Of a DNA stretch of 64,000 bases, positions 1-9,227 are shown piece after piece. A program made the position numbers and the translations under genes. The notes below the pieces were generated by a model. It did no database searches, had not been told where the DNA came from, and saw only the letters and a list, made by a program, of their open reading frames with translations. The stretch is from Bacillota bacterium (lineage in GTDB: Bacteria > Bacillota > DSM-12270 > Thermacetogeniales > Thermacetogeniaceae), in assembly GCA_029907475.1 (NCBI GenBank), contig JARYLU010000005.1:62001-126000 (forward strand). The letters are read 5' to 3'. Numbering within the stretch: position 1 is the first letter of the stretch; the number at the start of each line of letters is the position of its first letter.

Positions 1-564
1 GCGGCCGTTGTGGGCTGCAACAACCCCAAGACCACCCAGGACCGCGGGCACCTCACCCTGACCAGGGGACTGATCAAAAATGATGTCCTGGTCGTGCAAA
101 CGGGCTGCGCCGCCATTGCCTGCGCCAAGGCCGGGCTTCTCCTGCCGGAGGCTGCTGCAGAAGCAGGTGCCGGGCTGCGGGCGGTTTGCGAGGCCCTGAA
201 GGTCCCTCCCGTTCTGCACATGGGCTCCTGCGTGGACATCAGCCGCATCCTGGTGGTGGCCTCCGCCATCGCCAATGCCCTGGGTGTGGACATCAGCGAC
301 CTGCCGGTGGCGGGTGCGGCTCCCGAGTGGATGTCTGAAAAGGCGGTTTCCATCGGGGCATACGTTGTGGGCTCCGGGGTCTTCACGGTGCTCGGCACTG
401 TTCCCCCGGTTCTGGGCGGCAAAAACCTCGTGGAACTGCTCACCAGAGGTGCGCAGGATGTCCTGGGCGCGGTCTTTGCCGTTGAGGAAGATCCCCTCAA
501 GGCGGCTTCGCTGATCCTGGCGCACATCGCGGCAAAGCGCCGGGCGCTCGGCCTCGAAGCGTAA
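1..564 (+). CDS. cooS: Ni-Fe carbon monoxide dehydrogenase catalytic subunit, C-terminal part
   Basis: The gene enters the window already open, so only about 187 C-terminal residues are visible. CooS oxidises CO to CO2 (or the reverse) at a Ni-Fe-S C-cluster in the cytoplasm. Three typical C-cluster cysteine contexts are visible in order: GCNNPK, QTGCAAIAC and HMGSCVDISR. The SEKAVSIG motif carries the Lys that known CODH structures place next to the active site. Reading stops at a TAA and a strong terminator follows, so this is the last gene of its unit. Whether it belongs to a monofunctional CODH, a hydrogenase-linked CODH or an acetyl-CoA synthase cluster cannot be told because the upstream genes are outside the window. 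Confidence 0.93.
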   Translation, partial: AAVVGCNNPKTTQDRGHLTLTRGLIKNDVLVVQTGCAAIACAKAGLLLPEAAAEAGAGLRAVCEALKVPPVLHMGSCVDISRILVVASAIANALGVDISDLPVAGAAPEWMSEKAVSIGAYVVGSGVFTVLGTVPPVLGGKNLVELLTRGAQDVLGAVFAVEEDPLKAASLILAHIAAKRRALGLEA

Positions 565-657
565 CCCCGCAGGTTCGAGCCAGGTTTCTTCTCTTTGGGT
601 GTAAGCGGCAGAACCTTATATTTGCAATCACAAAGTAAATTTACCGGAACAGCCATT

Positions 658-689
658 GAGAGAACTCAAATGAGGGTTCTCTCTTTTTT
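658..689 (+). terminator. Rho-independent terminator after cooS
   Basis: A perfect 8-bp stem (GAGAGAAC at 658-665 with GTTCTCTC at 676-683) is followed directly by six Ts. It lies about 95 bases past the cooS stop codon. Confidence 0.85.
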
Positions 690-1046
690 CGCCGCCCCGA
701 AAATATGATCCGGTTATCCTTGCGCCTGCTCCCGCCCAGCACTCAACGCGGCTTTGTTAGGAAAGTTCATGATTGCCAGGCAAGCCTTTCCGCTCGCTCC
801 GGAAAGTGATGGAAAGGTCGCTCGCGCTTAAAATTCCATCTTTTGCGAAGACCTCACTTCGATTCCTGCACAAAGAGAATGGCCCGCAACGACGTTGACC
901 TGACACAGTTGTTCACTGGATTAAGAGCGGGAAACGAACGATCTTGGTATTTTTTCCCTGAAGATTTCTGGGAGGGTGCAGGTGAATTTTCAAGGAAAGG
1001 CAAGGGAAGACTTTGAATGTACCGGTGCCTTAGGGGAGGATTTGTT
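690..1046 (+). other. Intergenic region upstream of the P-type ATPase
   Basis: I see no convincing gene here. A TTGACC at 895-900 could be a -35 element, but no good -10 lies 17 bases later. The end of the stretch (1017-1046) is open in frame with the ATPase from an ATG at 1017. The only strong Shine-Dalgarno (AGGGGAGG, 1032-1039) serves the TTG at 1047. Confidence 0.4.
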
Positions 1047-3881
1047 TTGGGAGATCAACCTGTTTTTCCCGAAGATGTAAAAGACGTCCCGCGCCTGGCA
1101 CCTCTCGATGTTTACGGGGCTCTGGGAACCGCTCCCGGGGGGCTCCAGGAGTCCGAAGTTGCAAGGCGCCGGGCACGTTACGGCTGGAATAAACTGCAAA
1201 GGGCGCGGCGGCGCTCTCCACTGGCGCGCTTCTTTTTGCAATTTACGGATCTCTTTGCCGTCCTCCTCATCGTTGCGGCAGGGATTACCTTTACCGTTTA
1301 CCTGCTCGGCCGCAACCCGGGGGACCTGCATTTGTCTGTCGCCATCCTTGGGGTTGTTTTTCTCAACGCCTTAGTCGGTTTTATTCAGGAGTACCGGGCT
1401 GAGCGGGCAACAGAGGTTTTAAACAAGCTGGTTCCCGCCAAGGCGAGGGTCTACAGGGAAGGGAAGGAGCTTGAAATCGATGCCGCAGAACTGGTTCCCG
1501 GGGACGTTATCCTCCTGGAAGAAGGAGACAACATTCCCGCAGATGCCCGGCTCGTCCAGGTCTTCGAGCTTTCCACCAACAACGTCAACCTGACCGGGGA
1601 GGCAGACCCTCAGCGGAAGACCGCCGCTGCAGTACTGGAAGAAGAGTTGGGGTGGATCGAGCTTCCCAACCTTGTTTTTATGGGGACATTTATCGCCTCC
1701 GGCTCCGGGATCGCAGTCGTGGTCGCCACCGGTGCAGAGACCCAGTTTGGGAAAATCTTCACCTTAACGGCGGGAGTTCCAGATGTCCCCAGCCCCCTGC
1801 AAAAAGAGGTTCGTAATATGGCGCGCGTGGTTGCCCGCGCCGCCCTGGTGATCGGGGGTGTAATTTTTGGCCTGGGGAGGTTCCTGGGGTTGGGCTGGAT
1901 CGAGGACTTCCTTTTTGCGATGGGGGTCATGGTGGCGATGGTCCCTGAGGGTTTACCGGCTACGATGTCTGTTTCGCTGGCGGTTGGTGTCCAGCGGATG
2001 GCAAGACGCAATGCCTTGATCAAGCGGCTTTCTGCCGTAGAAACCCTGGGGTCTGCCGATGTCATCTGTACCGACAAAACGGGAACCCTGACCAAGGGGG
2101 AAATGACGGTCAGGGAAATCTGGCGCCCCGGTGAGCGGGTGGCCGTGACCGGCGTTGGCTACGAACCCCGGGGGGAATTGAAACTGGTTGCGGCTGAAAG
2201 CGAGCCGGCTGAGTCTCCGGGGGAGGGGGGAACTCCCCAGGGGCGCGCAGAAATTAAAAAATGGGAGCTTTTCCTGAAGGCGGCGTCCTTCTGCAATACC
2301 GCCCGCCTCCTTCCTCCGGAACCAGAGCATCCCGCCTGGAGCATTTTAGGGGATCCCACTGAGGGCGCCCTCCTGGTGCTGGCCCAGAAGGCCGGCTTTG
2401 ACTGGGGAGAAGCCCTTAAAGGAGAGCCCCGCCATTATCTTTTGCCCTTTGACTCCCGGAGAAAGCGGATGAGTTCTCTGCACCGCCGGGGGGAGCAGGT
2501 AGTGGCTTACGTAAAGGGCGCCCCCCGGGAGACCCTTACCCTGTGCACTCGCATCGTGGGGAGCCAGGGGGAGGTTTTTCCGTTGGATGACGCCGCCCGC
2601 GCCGCAATCTTAAGAGAAAATGATGAGATGGCGAGGCGGGGCCTGCGGGTCCTGGCCTTTGCCTGCCGGGAGCTGCCGGGGGAGATGCGGGAGTACCGGG
2701 AGGAGGAAGTGGAAAGAGACCTTGCCTTTCTTGGCTTCGCCGGGATGCTGGATCCACCCCGCCCCGAGGTGACTGCTGCGGTAAAAACGGCCAAGGAGGC
2801 GGGGATCCGGATCCTCATGCTCACGGGGGATTACGGTTTGACGGCGGAGGCCATTGCCTCTCGCATCACGATTACGGGAGGAGAGCGTGTCCCCATTTTA
2901 ACGGGCGCGGAACTGGTGGGCATGGACGCCGACCAACTGATGGCGCGCCTGGAGGCCCCTAGCCCTCTGATTTTTGCCCGGGTTGCCCCGGAGCACAAGA
3001 TGCGGGTTGTTGCCGCCCTCCAGGAGTTGGGCCAGGTTGTTGCCGTAACCGGGGACGGGGTGAACGACGGGCCGGCCCTGAAGCGTGCCGATATCGGAAT
3101 TGCCATGGGAAGGACCGGAACGGACGTGGCCCGCGAGGCAGCCGTGATGATCCTCCTGGATGACAGCTTCGCCTCCATTGTAAAGGCGATCGAATTGGGG
3201 AGGGCGGTTTACGCCAACATCAGGAAGTTTATCCTCTATCTTTTTTCTCACAATATGGGGGAGCTGCTCCCTTTCCTCTTTGCGACGGTGGCCGGCGTCC
3301 ACCTCATTCCCCTGACCGCCCTCCAGGTGCTGGCCATCGACCTGGGGTCCGACGTCCTCCCTGCCCTGGCCCTGGGGATCGAGAAGCCGGAACCAGGTTT
3401 AATGCGGCAGCCACCCCGGCCTCGTACCGCCCGTCTCTTTGATTTCCAGCTGGTGAAACGCCTTCTCTTTTTGGGGGGGATCCAGGGGGCCGGGGCGATT
3501 GCCGGTTTTCTCTTTGTTTTACTCAGCGGGGGGTGGCAGTGGGGGACGCCTCTTCCGGCAGGCGATCCTCTCTACCGCCATGCCATTACCATGACCCACG
3601 CCGCTATCGTTGTTTCCCAGGTGTTCAACAGTTTTGCGGTCCGGACCGAGACCATTTCCATCTTTCAAACCGGTTTTTTTACGAACCCCTTTCTCCTGCT
3701 GGGCCAGGCTGTTGGGGTGGGGATCATGATGGCGATCAGCTACCTTCCGTTTTTGCAAAGGCTGTTTAATACAGCGCCGCTGCGTTTGCTTGACTGGTGC
3801 CTGTTGCTTGCATTCGGTGTCGTACTCCTGGCCGCCGAAGAGGCGAGGAAGTACCTGGTGCGGCGCCGCATGAGAGGTTGA
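1047..3881 (+). CDS. P2-type cation-transporting ATPase (Ca2+ or Na+/K+-like)
   Basis: This is a P-type ATPase of about 944 residues that uses ATP to pump a cation across the cytoplasmic membrane. The phosphorylation motif DKTGTLT has its Asp at residue 343. The M4 motif PEGLPA, the hinge GDGVNDGPALK and an actuator loop reading LTGEAD (usual TGES) are present, with ten expected membrane segments. The M6 segment IDLGSDVLPALALGIEKPE is closer to the Na+/K+ and H+/K+ (IIC) signature than to the calcium-pump NxxTD signature, so the ion is uncertain. I chose the TTG at 1047 because AGGGGAGG sits 7 bases upstream; an in-frame ATG at 1017 has a poorer ribosome site. Two TrkA-like genes follow closely on the same strand, hinting at a role in potassium or sodium balance. 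Confidence 0.9.
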   Translation: MGDQPVFPEDVKDVPRLAPLDVYGALGTAPGGLQESEVARRRARYGWNKLQRARRRSPLARFFLQFTDLFAVLLIVAAGITFTVYLLGRNPGDLHLSVAILGVVFLNALVGFIQEYRAERATEVLNKLVPAKARVYREGKELEIDAAELVPGDVILLEEGDNIPADARLVQVFELSTNNVNLTGEADPQRKTAAAVLEEELGWIELPNLVFMGTFIASGSGIAVVVATGAETQFGKIFTLTAGVPDVPSPLQKEVRNMARVVARAALVIGGVIFGLGRFLGLGWIEDFLFAMGVMVAMVPEGLPATMSVSLAVGVQRMARRNALIKRLSAVETLGSADVICTDKTGTLTKGEMTVREIWRPGERVAVTGVGYEPRGELKLVAAESEPAESPGEGGTPQGRAEIKKWELFLKAASFCNTARLLPPEPEHPAWSILGDPTEGALLVLAQKAGFDWGEALKGEPRHYLLPFDSRRKRMSSLHRRGEQVVAYVKGAPRETLTLCTRIVGSQGEVFPLDDAARAAILRENDEMARRGLRVLAFACRELPGEMREYREEEVERDLAFLGFAGMLDPPRPEVTAAVKTAKEAGIRILMLTGDYGLTAEAIASRITITGGERVPILTGAELVGMDADQLMARLEAPSPLIFARVAPEHKMRVVAALQELGQVVAVTGDGVNDGPALKRADIGIAMGRTGTDVAREAAVMILLDDSFASIVKAIELGRAVYANIRKFILYLFSHNMGELLPFLFATVAGVHLIPLTALQVLAIDLGSDVLPALALGIEKPEPGLMRQPPRPRTARLFDFQLVKRLLFLGGIQGAGAIAGFLFVLLSGGWQWGTPLPAGDPLYRHAITMTHAAIVVSQVFNSFAVRTETISIFQTGFFTNPFLLLGQAVGVGIMMAISYLPFLQRLFNTAPLRLLDWCLLLAFGVVLLAAEEARKYLVRRRMRG

Positions 3882-3937
3882 GGGGAGAATCTTTTCAGGA
3901 TTTCAGGGACTACCTTTAAGGTAGGGAAGGAGGTCTG

Positions 3938-4585
3938 ATGATGCACATTATTGTCGTGGGGTGCGGAACGCTCGGTTCCCAGCTGGCAGAAACCCTGGCC
4001 AGGGAAGGAATTTCTGTTGCCGTGATCGATCCCGAACCTGCTGCCTTCCGGCGTCTCCGGCCGCGCTTTCCGGGAAAAAAGGTAGCGGGTTTGGGGTTTG
4101 ACCGGTCTGTTCTTTTAGAAGCCGGGATCAGGCGGGCCGACGGGTTGGCGACGGTAACCGACGACGATAACACGAATTTTTTAATTGCATCACTGGCACG
4201 GGAGGAATTTTTTGTTCCCAAAGTAGTCGCCAGGATCATCGACCCGCTGCGGGCTGAGATTTACCAGCACCTGGGGGTTCCGGTGATCGCCCCGACAACC
4301 TGGGGTGCCCACAGGATCCACGAACTGCTGGCTCACGAGCGCATGACGACCCTTTTTACTTCGGGAAACGGGGAGGTCAGGGTGATCGAGTTCGAAGTCC
4401 CTCCCCGGTTGGTGGGCCGCATGGTCCGGGACCTGGCGGTGCCTGGTGAGATAACTGTTCTTTGTTTGATCCGCAACGGAAAGGCTTTGATTCCTTTAAT
4501 GGGAACGACCTTTACGGAGCGGGATCTCGTCCAGGTTGCGCTGGCGGAGTTTGCTGCACCCAAACTGGAAAGTTTGCTCGATTAG
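3938..4585 (+). CDS. TrkA-type NAD-binding regulatory protein (first of two)
   Basis: A 215-residue cytoplasmic protein with a Rossmann RCK/TrkA-N domain (VVGCGTLGSQLAETLA at the N-terminus, acidic D at the end of the second strand) and a C-terminal TrkA-C domain from about residue 135. Such proteins bind NAD(H), ATP or c-di-AMP and gate Trk/Ktr potassium channels. AAGGAGG sits just upstream of the start. ATG codons at 3938 and 3941 are both possible. It lies 56 bases after the ATPase and 11 bases before a second TrkA-like gene, so the three are probably one operon. No TrkH/KtrB membrane subunit is visible here. Confidence 0.88.
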   Translation: MMHIIVVGCGTLGSQLAETLAREGISVAVIDPEPAAFRRLRPRFPGKKVAGLGFDRSVLLEAGIRRADGLATVTDDDNTNFLIASLAREEFFVPKVVARIIDPLRAEIYQHLGVPVIAPTTWGAHRIHELLAHERMTTLFTSGNGEVRVIEFEVPPRLVGRMVRDLAVPGEITVLCLIRNGKALIPLMGTTFTERDLVQVALAEFAAPKLESLLD

Positions 4586-4596
4586 GGGGGAGCTGC

Positions 4597-5253
4597 ATGT
4601 ATGTTTTGATTATCGGCGGGGGTAAGGTGGGGTTTAACCTGGCTTATGCCCTTGCTCACGACCAGGAAGAAATAACTGTAATTGAGCGGGACCGTACCGC
4701 CCTGGACAAGTTTAAAGAACTACCCCACGTAAAGACTGTACAGGGGGATGGGACAGACCCCAGGCTCCTGGAACATACCGGTATTACCCGGGCGCAGGTG
4801 GTGGTTGCCGTCACAGGAAGTGATGTGGATAACCTTACTGTCGCACTCCTGGCCAAGCGGCAGTTCGGCGTGCGACGTGTCATTGCCAGGGTGAATAATT
4901 TAAAGAACGAGTGGCTCTTCAACCGGGCGCGGGGAGTGGATTTTGCAGTCAACGGGGCGCGGATCATTGCCCAGGTGATGCAGGAGGAACTGAGCCTCGG
5001 GGAACTGGTAACCCTCCTCAAGCTGGAGGGCGGGGAGATTTCCCTGGTCGAAGAAGAGGTTATTCCAACCTCGCGCGCTGTGGGGAAGCGCCTGGCAGAA
5101 TTGAACCTTCCCGGGGATGTCCTTTTGGCTGCCATCCTCCGGGAAGGCAAAATCGTCATCCCGAGAGGGGAAACGAGGCTCGCTGCCGGCGACAAGGTAC
5201 TGGCTTTAGCCTATGCAGAGCGAGCCCATGCTCTCGAGGAAATTCTTGCATAA
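4597..5253 (+). CDS. TrkA-type NAD-binding regulatory protein (second of two)
   Basis: A 218-residue paralogue of the preceding gene: TrkA-N Rossmann domain beginning IIGGGKVGFNLAYAL, a conserved GDGTDP segment, then a TrkA-C domain. It is a likely cytoplasmic sensor and gating subunit for a potassium or other cation transporter. The ATG at 4597 is preceded by GGGGGGAGC, and the protein then begins directly with the nucleotide-binding strand, as is usual for this family; the frame is open further upstream but only as overlap with the first TrkA gene. Tandem half-size TrkA proteins could form a heteromeric ring. Confidence 0.88.
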   Translation: MYVLIIGGGKVGFNLAYALAHDQEEITVIERDRTALDKFKELPHVKTVQGDGTDPRLLEHTGITRAQVVVAVTGSDVDNLTVALLAKRQFGVRRVIARVNNLKNEWLFNRARGVDFAVNGARIIAQVMQEELSLGELVTLLKLEGGEISLVEEEVIPTSRAVGKRLAELNLPGDVLLAAILREGKIVIPRGETRLAAGDKVLALAYAERAHALEEILA

Positions 5254-5268
5254 TCCCTTCGAGGTTAA

Positions 5269-6189
5269 TCACGAACCCGAAAGCAGTTCCCAAATGCGGG
5301 GGTCCTCCTGTCCCAGCCGCCAGGCGGCGAACCCGGGCAAACCCAGGGCTCGAATCAAGTTGAGTTTTACCGCAAAGCTGCGAACATCTTCGAACCAGAC
5401 AATGTGGCGGATATTATCGACAACGTAGGTATAGGTTGACTCCTGGGCGTTTTCGTCATAAATGATGGGAGCCCCGAAACGGCGGGCGCGTTCCACCGCT
5501 TCGGCGTGAGAGAGGGTTTCAGGAAAGCCTCCTTCCGCGACCCAATCATAACCGTAAACGGCCATCCCGAGTTTAATTTTATGGCGGGGGATTTCCGTTA
5601 AGGCGAAATTGAGGACCGTCCGGACAAAATTAATGGACGCAATGGGACCTGGTACCGTGAAGTGCTCGTCATAGGCGAGGATAAAAACCTGATGGCTGTA
5701 TTGTCCCAGCACGGTGTAAGAAAAGGCCCCGGAAAAAGGGTGATGGGGATCGTCGGCCACTTTTGCAGGCGCTGAAATCGTCACCAGAAACCGGGGCACG
5801 AGGCGGAAGTAAAGTTCGCTCATAAATAGATTAAGATAGAGGCGATCCGCTGGGGGGACAAATTCAAAGTCAATATTAACCCCTGCGAACGATCTCGTTA
5901 TCAGCAGCCGCGCGATGCTGTCGATGAGACGAAGGCGCAGGAAGTTGTTAACCAGTAAATCGTGGATGATCGCGCCCAACTGGGGATTGGCGTAATTGTG
6001 GACGATGGCAAGGATGGGGATGTTGTGTTTCTTTGCCATTTTCTCCACTTCCGGATCGGACTGGTCCAGAAGTCCCCCTTCGATTGTGACGCCAAACCAA
6101 AAGGGAACCAGGGCGTCTATTTTATCCAGGTGCCGGGTAAAACTGGCTCTTGCATCGGGAACATTTACATAAAACCAGATTCGCTCCAA
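5269..6189 (-). CDS. Glycoside hydrolase family 18 protein (YaaH/chitinase-like)
   Basis: A 306-residue protein consisting essentially of a GH18 TIM barrel. The catalytic strand reads GVNIDFEFVPP, matching the DGxDxDxE consensus with the proton-donor Glu kept and the first Asp replaced by Val. Relatives such as YaaH/SleL hydrolyse spore cortex or peptidoglycan, but those carry LysM repeats, absent here. No signal peptide is evident. The start is a TTG at 6189 with GAGGTGGTG placed 7 bases upstream. It is convergent with the TrkA genes and only 15 bases separate the stops. A role in spore or wall metabolism is inferred, not shown. Confidence 0.78.
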   Translation of the reverse strand: MERIWFYVNVPDARASFTRHLDKIDALVPFWFGVTIEGGLLDQSDPEVEKMAKKHNIPILAIVHNYANPQLGAIIHDLLVNNFLRLRLIDSIARLLITRSFAGVNIDFEFVPPADRLYLNLFMSELYFRLVPRFLVTISAPAKVADDPHHPFSGAFSYTVLGQYSHQVFILAYDEHFTVPGPIASINFVRTVLNFALTEIPRHKIKLGMAVYGYDWVAEGGFPETLSHAEAVERARRFGAPIIYDENAQESTYTYVVDNIRHIVWFEDVRSFAVKLNLIRALGLPGFAAWRLGQEDPRIWELLSGS

Positions 6190-6378
6190 AAGGAATCACC
6201 ACCTCAGTTCTGCGGTCTTTTACTGGAAGTTTATGCTAAACTTTTACAATTGGTCCCTTGAAATCCTGAGCGCCGCCTCGACAGAGTCCTTGCAATGACG
6301 CGGCCACCTCGCACATGTGTTACCCAATTGCTCCTCCCCTAAATTTTCGGACCAGGATATGTCTCAAGCGAACTCTGG

Positions 6379-6409
6379 AAGGAATATCTAGCTAAATAAG
6401 GAATATCTA
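6379..6409. repeat. 12-bp direct repeat upstream of recO
   Basis: AAGGAATATCTA occurs at 6379-6390 and again at 6398-6409, a 19-bp period (about two helical turns). It lies 60 to 90 bases upstream of recO, so it could be a binding site for a dimeric regulator. It could also be chance. Confidence 0.35.
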
Positions 6410-6467
6410 CTACTGAGCGAATTCAGTTTTTTCGCTTTGTGCCCGGCACCAGGAAGGAAGCAGGGGA

Positions 6468-7274
6468 ATGGGGATCTATAAAGCAGAGGCAATTGTTTTG
6501 CGCAGTCGCGTTTACGGTGAGGCAGACCGGATTTTAACCCTTTTTACCAGGGAAGCGGGGAAGGTTTCCGCGATTGCCAAGGGGGTGCGGAAACCCACCA
6601 GCCGCCTCCGGGGCGCCGTCCAGTTATTCAGCCATACTCACCTTGTGCTTTACACCGGAAAGAGCCTGGATACCATCACCCAGGGAGAGGCGGAGGAGAC
6701 CTTTTGTTTTCTCCAGGAGGATCTGGAGCGTCTCGCCGCGGCGAGTGGCTGCGCGGAACTGGTCGATCGCTTAACCCTGGAAAAACAGCCCTCCGGAAAA
6801 GTATTTCACCTTTTACTCACAGCCTTGCGGGTCCTCGAAAAAGGAGATCCTGAACTGCTCGCCCGGGTTTTCGAGATCAAGCTGCTGGCGGCCCTCGGCT
6901 ACCAGCCCCAGCTGGAGGGGTGCGTCATGGGCCGGCATGAGGGCTGGCGGGCTCCGGGGCCCGAAGTTAAGGAAGCGGGTCCCGTCTGGTTCAGCATCGA
7001 AAAGGGAGGGGTTCTCTGCGCTGACTGTGCGGCGCACTGTCCCGGCGCCCTTCCTCTTTCTCCGGCTACCATCGGCGCCCTGGGTTACTTTTTACGAACC
7101 CGGCTGGACCGGGCGGTGCGGGCAAAAATCGGAAAAGTAAGCCTGCTTGAGCTGGCCTCCCTCCTCCGTTCCTTTTTCGCATACCACGGGGAGGTAAATG
7201 TGCGCACCTGGGACTTCCTTGACGACCTGCGTAAAAACCAGGCTCCTTCTTTTGAAGGCATGAGTAAAGTATAA
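6468..7274 (+). CDS. recO: DNA repair protein RecO
   Basis: A 268-residue RecO: N-terminal OB fold (starting IYKAEAIVLRSRVYGEADR), an alpha-helical middle and a zinc-binding part. RecO loads RecA onto SSB-coated DNA with RecR during recombinational repair. The usual zinc site is CxxC...CxxC; here the second pair CADC is intact but the first reads GCVMGRH, so one ligand may be replaced by His. GGAAGCAGGGG precedes the ATG. The DUF4342-type gene follows within 45 bases. A decayed spacer with a 12-bp direct repeat lies upstream. Confidence 0.92.
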   Translation: MGIYKAEAIVLRSRVYGEADRILTLFTREAGKVSAIAKGVRKPTSRLRGAVQLFSHTHLVLYTGKSLDTITQGEAEETFCFLQEDLERLAAASGCAELVDRLTLEKQPSGKVFHLLLTALRVLEKGDPELLARVFEIKLLAALGYQPQLEGCVMGRHEGWRAPGPEVKEAGPVWFSIEKGGVLCADCAAHCPGALPLSPATIGALGYFLRTRLDRAVRAKIGKVSLLELASLLRSFFAYHGEVNVRTWDFLDDLRKNQAPSFEGMSKV

Positions 7275-7316
7275 AAGAATAGGCAGGGGGAACATTAAAA
7301 GACAGGAGGTGTAGTA

Positions 7317-7772
7317 ATGGATAACATGAGCGAGCAGTTGCTGGAAAAGATCGATAAACTCCGGGAAAGAATGGATGTTTCATATAAAGAGGCGAAAGAG
7401 GCCCTCGAAAGGGCGGGCGGGGACCTGCTCGAGGCGCTTGTTCTCCTGGAGGCGGAAAGAGGGAAGTGGACGGAGCGAATCCATGATAAAGGAGAAGAGG
7501 TGCTGGCACGCCTTAAGGGTTTTTTTGAGAAGAGCCATGGTACGAAAATTCGCCTTAAGAAAGAAGAGCGTACACTCCTCGAGCTCCCGGGTACCGCGGG
7601 TATGCTCGGTTTGGTCGGGATGCTGGTGAGCGCGGAACTGGCGGTGCTGGGTGCCATCGGAACTGTTGCCGCCCTCCTGAATAAGTGCACTTTAGAAATC
7701 GAACGCGCAGGAGAAGACCTGACCCCCCCCGGGAGAGGGAGAAGAAGCGAGCGCTTAAAAGTGACCCCCTGA
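7317..7772 (+). CDS. DUF4342 / UBA-like domain protein
   Basis: A 151-residue protein. The first 50 residues (LLEKIDKLRERMDVSYKEAK) form a UBA-like three-helix fold similar to the N-terminus of elongation factor Ts. A basic segment and one hydrophobic stretch (about residues 95-122, Gly/Leu/Val/Ala-rich) that could cross the membrane follow. This matches the DUF4342 family common in Firmicutes, with no established function. ACAGGAGGTG lies 7 bases before the ATG. It sits between recO and the glycyl-tRNA synthetase leader and is probably co-transcribed with recO. Confidence 0.75.
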   Translation: MDNMSEQLLEKIDKLRERMDVSYKEAKEALERAGGDLLEALVLLEAERGKWTERIHDKGEEVLARLKGFFEKSHGTKIRLKKEERTLLELPGTAGMLGLVGMLVSAELAVLGAIGTVAALLNKCTLEIERAGEDLTPPGRGRRSERLKVTP

Positions 7773-7872
7773 AACCTTTGAAAGACCTTGGATCTCAACC
7801 CTCCTCTTCACTATTCTACGGGTTGCTTCCGCGCCCGTTCCAGAATCTCTGTTGTTCATTCACAGGTTAATC

Positions 7873-7901
7873 TTGACAAACTCCTGGGGAATTGATAATG
7901 T
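7873..7901 (+). promoter_or_regulatory. Promoter of the glyQS T-box transcript
   Basis: A consensus -35 TTGACA at 7873-7878 is followed by GATAAT (7894-7899, 15-base spacer) or TAATGT (7896-7901, 17-base spacer). The T-box leader begins immediately downstream. Confidence 0.65.
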
Positions 7902-7905
7902 TTAA

Positions 7906-8166
7906 AAAAAGCGCGGTGAAAGAGAGGAGTAGCCGCTTGCGTCCCGGTCAGCGAGCCGGATGAGGTGGAAGCCGGCGGGGCGGGGTGGTGAAGGGCGCTC
8001 TTGAGCGGCAAGAGGAACCCCCGTAAAGCTTACCAGAAAAGGGTCAAGGAGCGGGGTAGTAAAGCTTGCAATAGAACTGAGTGGGTGCTTTGAACCAAGC
8101 ACCAAGCAGGGTGGAACCGCGGGTTATGCCCGTCCCTGTAGCAGCCGGCTACGGGACGGGTTTTGT
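7906..8166 (+). promoter_or_regulatory. T-box riboswitch (glycine) with terminator
   Basis: The leader ends in the diagnostic T-box sequence AGGGTGGAACCGCG at 8108-8121. The terminator hairpin CCCGTCCC (8129-8136) with GGGACGGG (8153-8160) and a T run follow. T-boxes bind the cognate uncharged tRNA: the specifier loop reads its anticodon and the T-box bulge pairs with its free 3' end, stabilising an antiterminator so that transcription continues. Because the next genes are glyQ and glyS the tRNA should be tRNA-Gly. I did not resolve the specifier codon with certainty; a GGC lies in the Stem I region near 7975. Confidence 0.93.
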
Positions 8167-8209
8167 ATTTCAAAACGTAATCTTTTTAGGATTAGGAGGG
8201 TTTGAATCA

Positions 8210-9154
8210 ATGGTTTGCTGGACGTTTCAAGAGATCATCCACGCCTTAAATGAGTATTGGGGCAAGTCCTGTGTGGTGCAGCAGCCCTACGATTTGGAGA
8301 AGGGAGCCGGCACCATGAATCCCGCCACCTTTTTGCGCGCTCTCGGGCCCGAGCCCTGGAATGTTGCTTACGTTGAGCCCTCCCGGCGCCCTACCGACGG
8401 CCGCTATGGGGAAAACCCCAACAGGCTCCAGCATTATTACCAGTACCAGGTCATTTTGAAGCCCTCCCCCGGTGACGTGATCGATCTCTACCTCAACAGC
8501 CTGGCCTACCTTGGAATCGACCTCGACAGCCACGATGTCCGCTTCGTGGAGGATAACTGGGAGTCTCCCACGCTGGGCGCCTGGGGACTTGGCTGGGAAG
8601 TCTGGCTGGACGGGATGGAGATCACCCAGTTCACATATTTCCAGCAGTGCGGGGGAATTGACTGCCGGCCTGTCAGTGCGGAAATCACTTACGGGATCGA
8701 GCGGATCGCCATGTACATTCAGAAGGTGGACAGCGTTTTTGATGTCATCTGGACGGAAGACATAACCTACGGTGATGTTCACCACCAGGGGGAGGTCGAC
8801 TATTCCCACTACAACTTCGAGGTTGCGGACACCGCAATGCTCTTCTCCCTTTTTGACATGTACGAAAAAGAGGCAACCCGCGTCATCGAAAAGGGTCTGG
8901 TGCAGCCGGCATATGATTACGTCCTCAAGTGTTCCCATACATTTAATTTGCTGGAGGCGCGGGGGGCCTTGAGCGTTTCCGAGCGTACATCCTACATCGC
9001 CCGCGTCCGGCACCTGGCGCGCCTCTGCGCCCAGGGCTACCTTGCCCAGCGGGAGCAGCTCGGTTACCCCCTTTTAAGGGACCCCGTGGCCCGCGCCCGG
9101 CTGGGGCTTCCCCCGCTTCAAAAAGGGAAAAAGGCGGTGCGGGTTTCCGGGTGA
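8210..9154 (+). CDS. glyQ: Glycyl-tRNA synthetase alpha subunit
   Basis: A 314-residue class II aminoacyl-tRNA synthetase alpha chain, which with GlyS forms an alpha2-beta2 enzyme charging tRNA-Gly. Typical segments are [39 protein letters not shown] and [19 protein letters not shown]. The ATG at 8210 is chosen because TAGGAGGG lies 10 bases upstream and because the open frame further upstream runs through the T-box terminator. The C-terminus has a short basic tail beyond the usual family end. It is under T-box control and followed 73 bases later by glyS. Confidence 0.97.
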   Translation: MVCWTFQEIIHALNEYWGKSCVVQQPYDLEKGAGTMNPATFLRALGPEPWNVAYVEPSRRPTDGRYGENPNRLQHYYQYQVILKPSPGDVIDLYLNSLAYLGIDLDSHDVRFVEDNWESPTLGAWGLGWEVWLDGMEITQFTYFQQCGGIDCRPVSAEITYGIERIAMYIQKVDSVFDVIWTEDITYGDVHHQGEVDYSHYNFEVADTAMLFSLFDMYEKEATRVIEKGLVQPAYDYVLKCSHTFNLLEARGALSVSERTSYIARVRHLARLCAQGYLAQREQLGYPLLRDPVARARLGLPPLQKGKKAVRVSG

Positions 9155-9227
9155 CCGGCAAAACCCGGCTTGCCCGGGTTTGACCGGGCGGCATTCAAAG
9201 ATGGATACGTAAAAGGAGGCACCTTTG

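Noticed and set aside
8081-8209. Upstream extension of glyQ
   Set aside because: The extension runs through the T-box and its terminator; the ATG at 8210 has the proper ribosome site.
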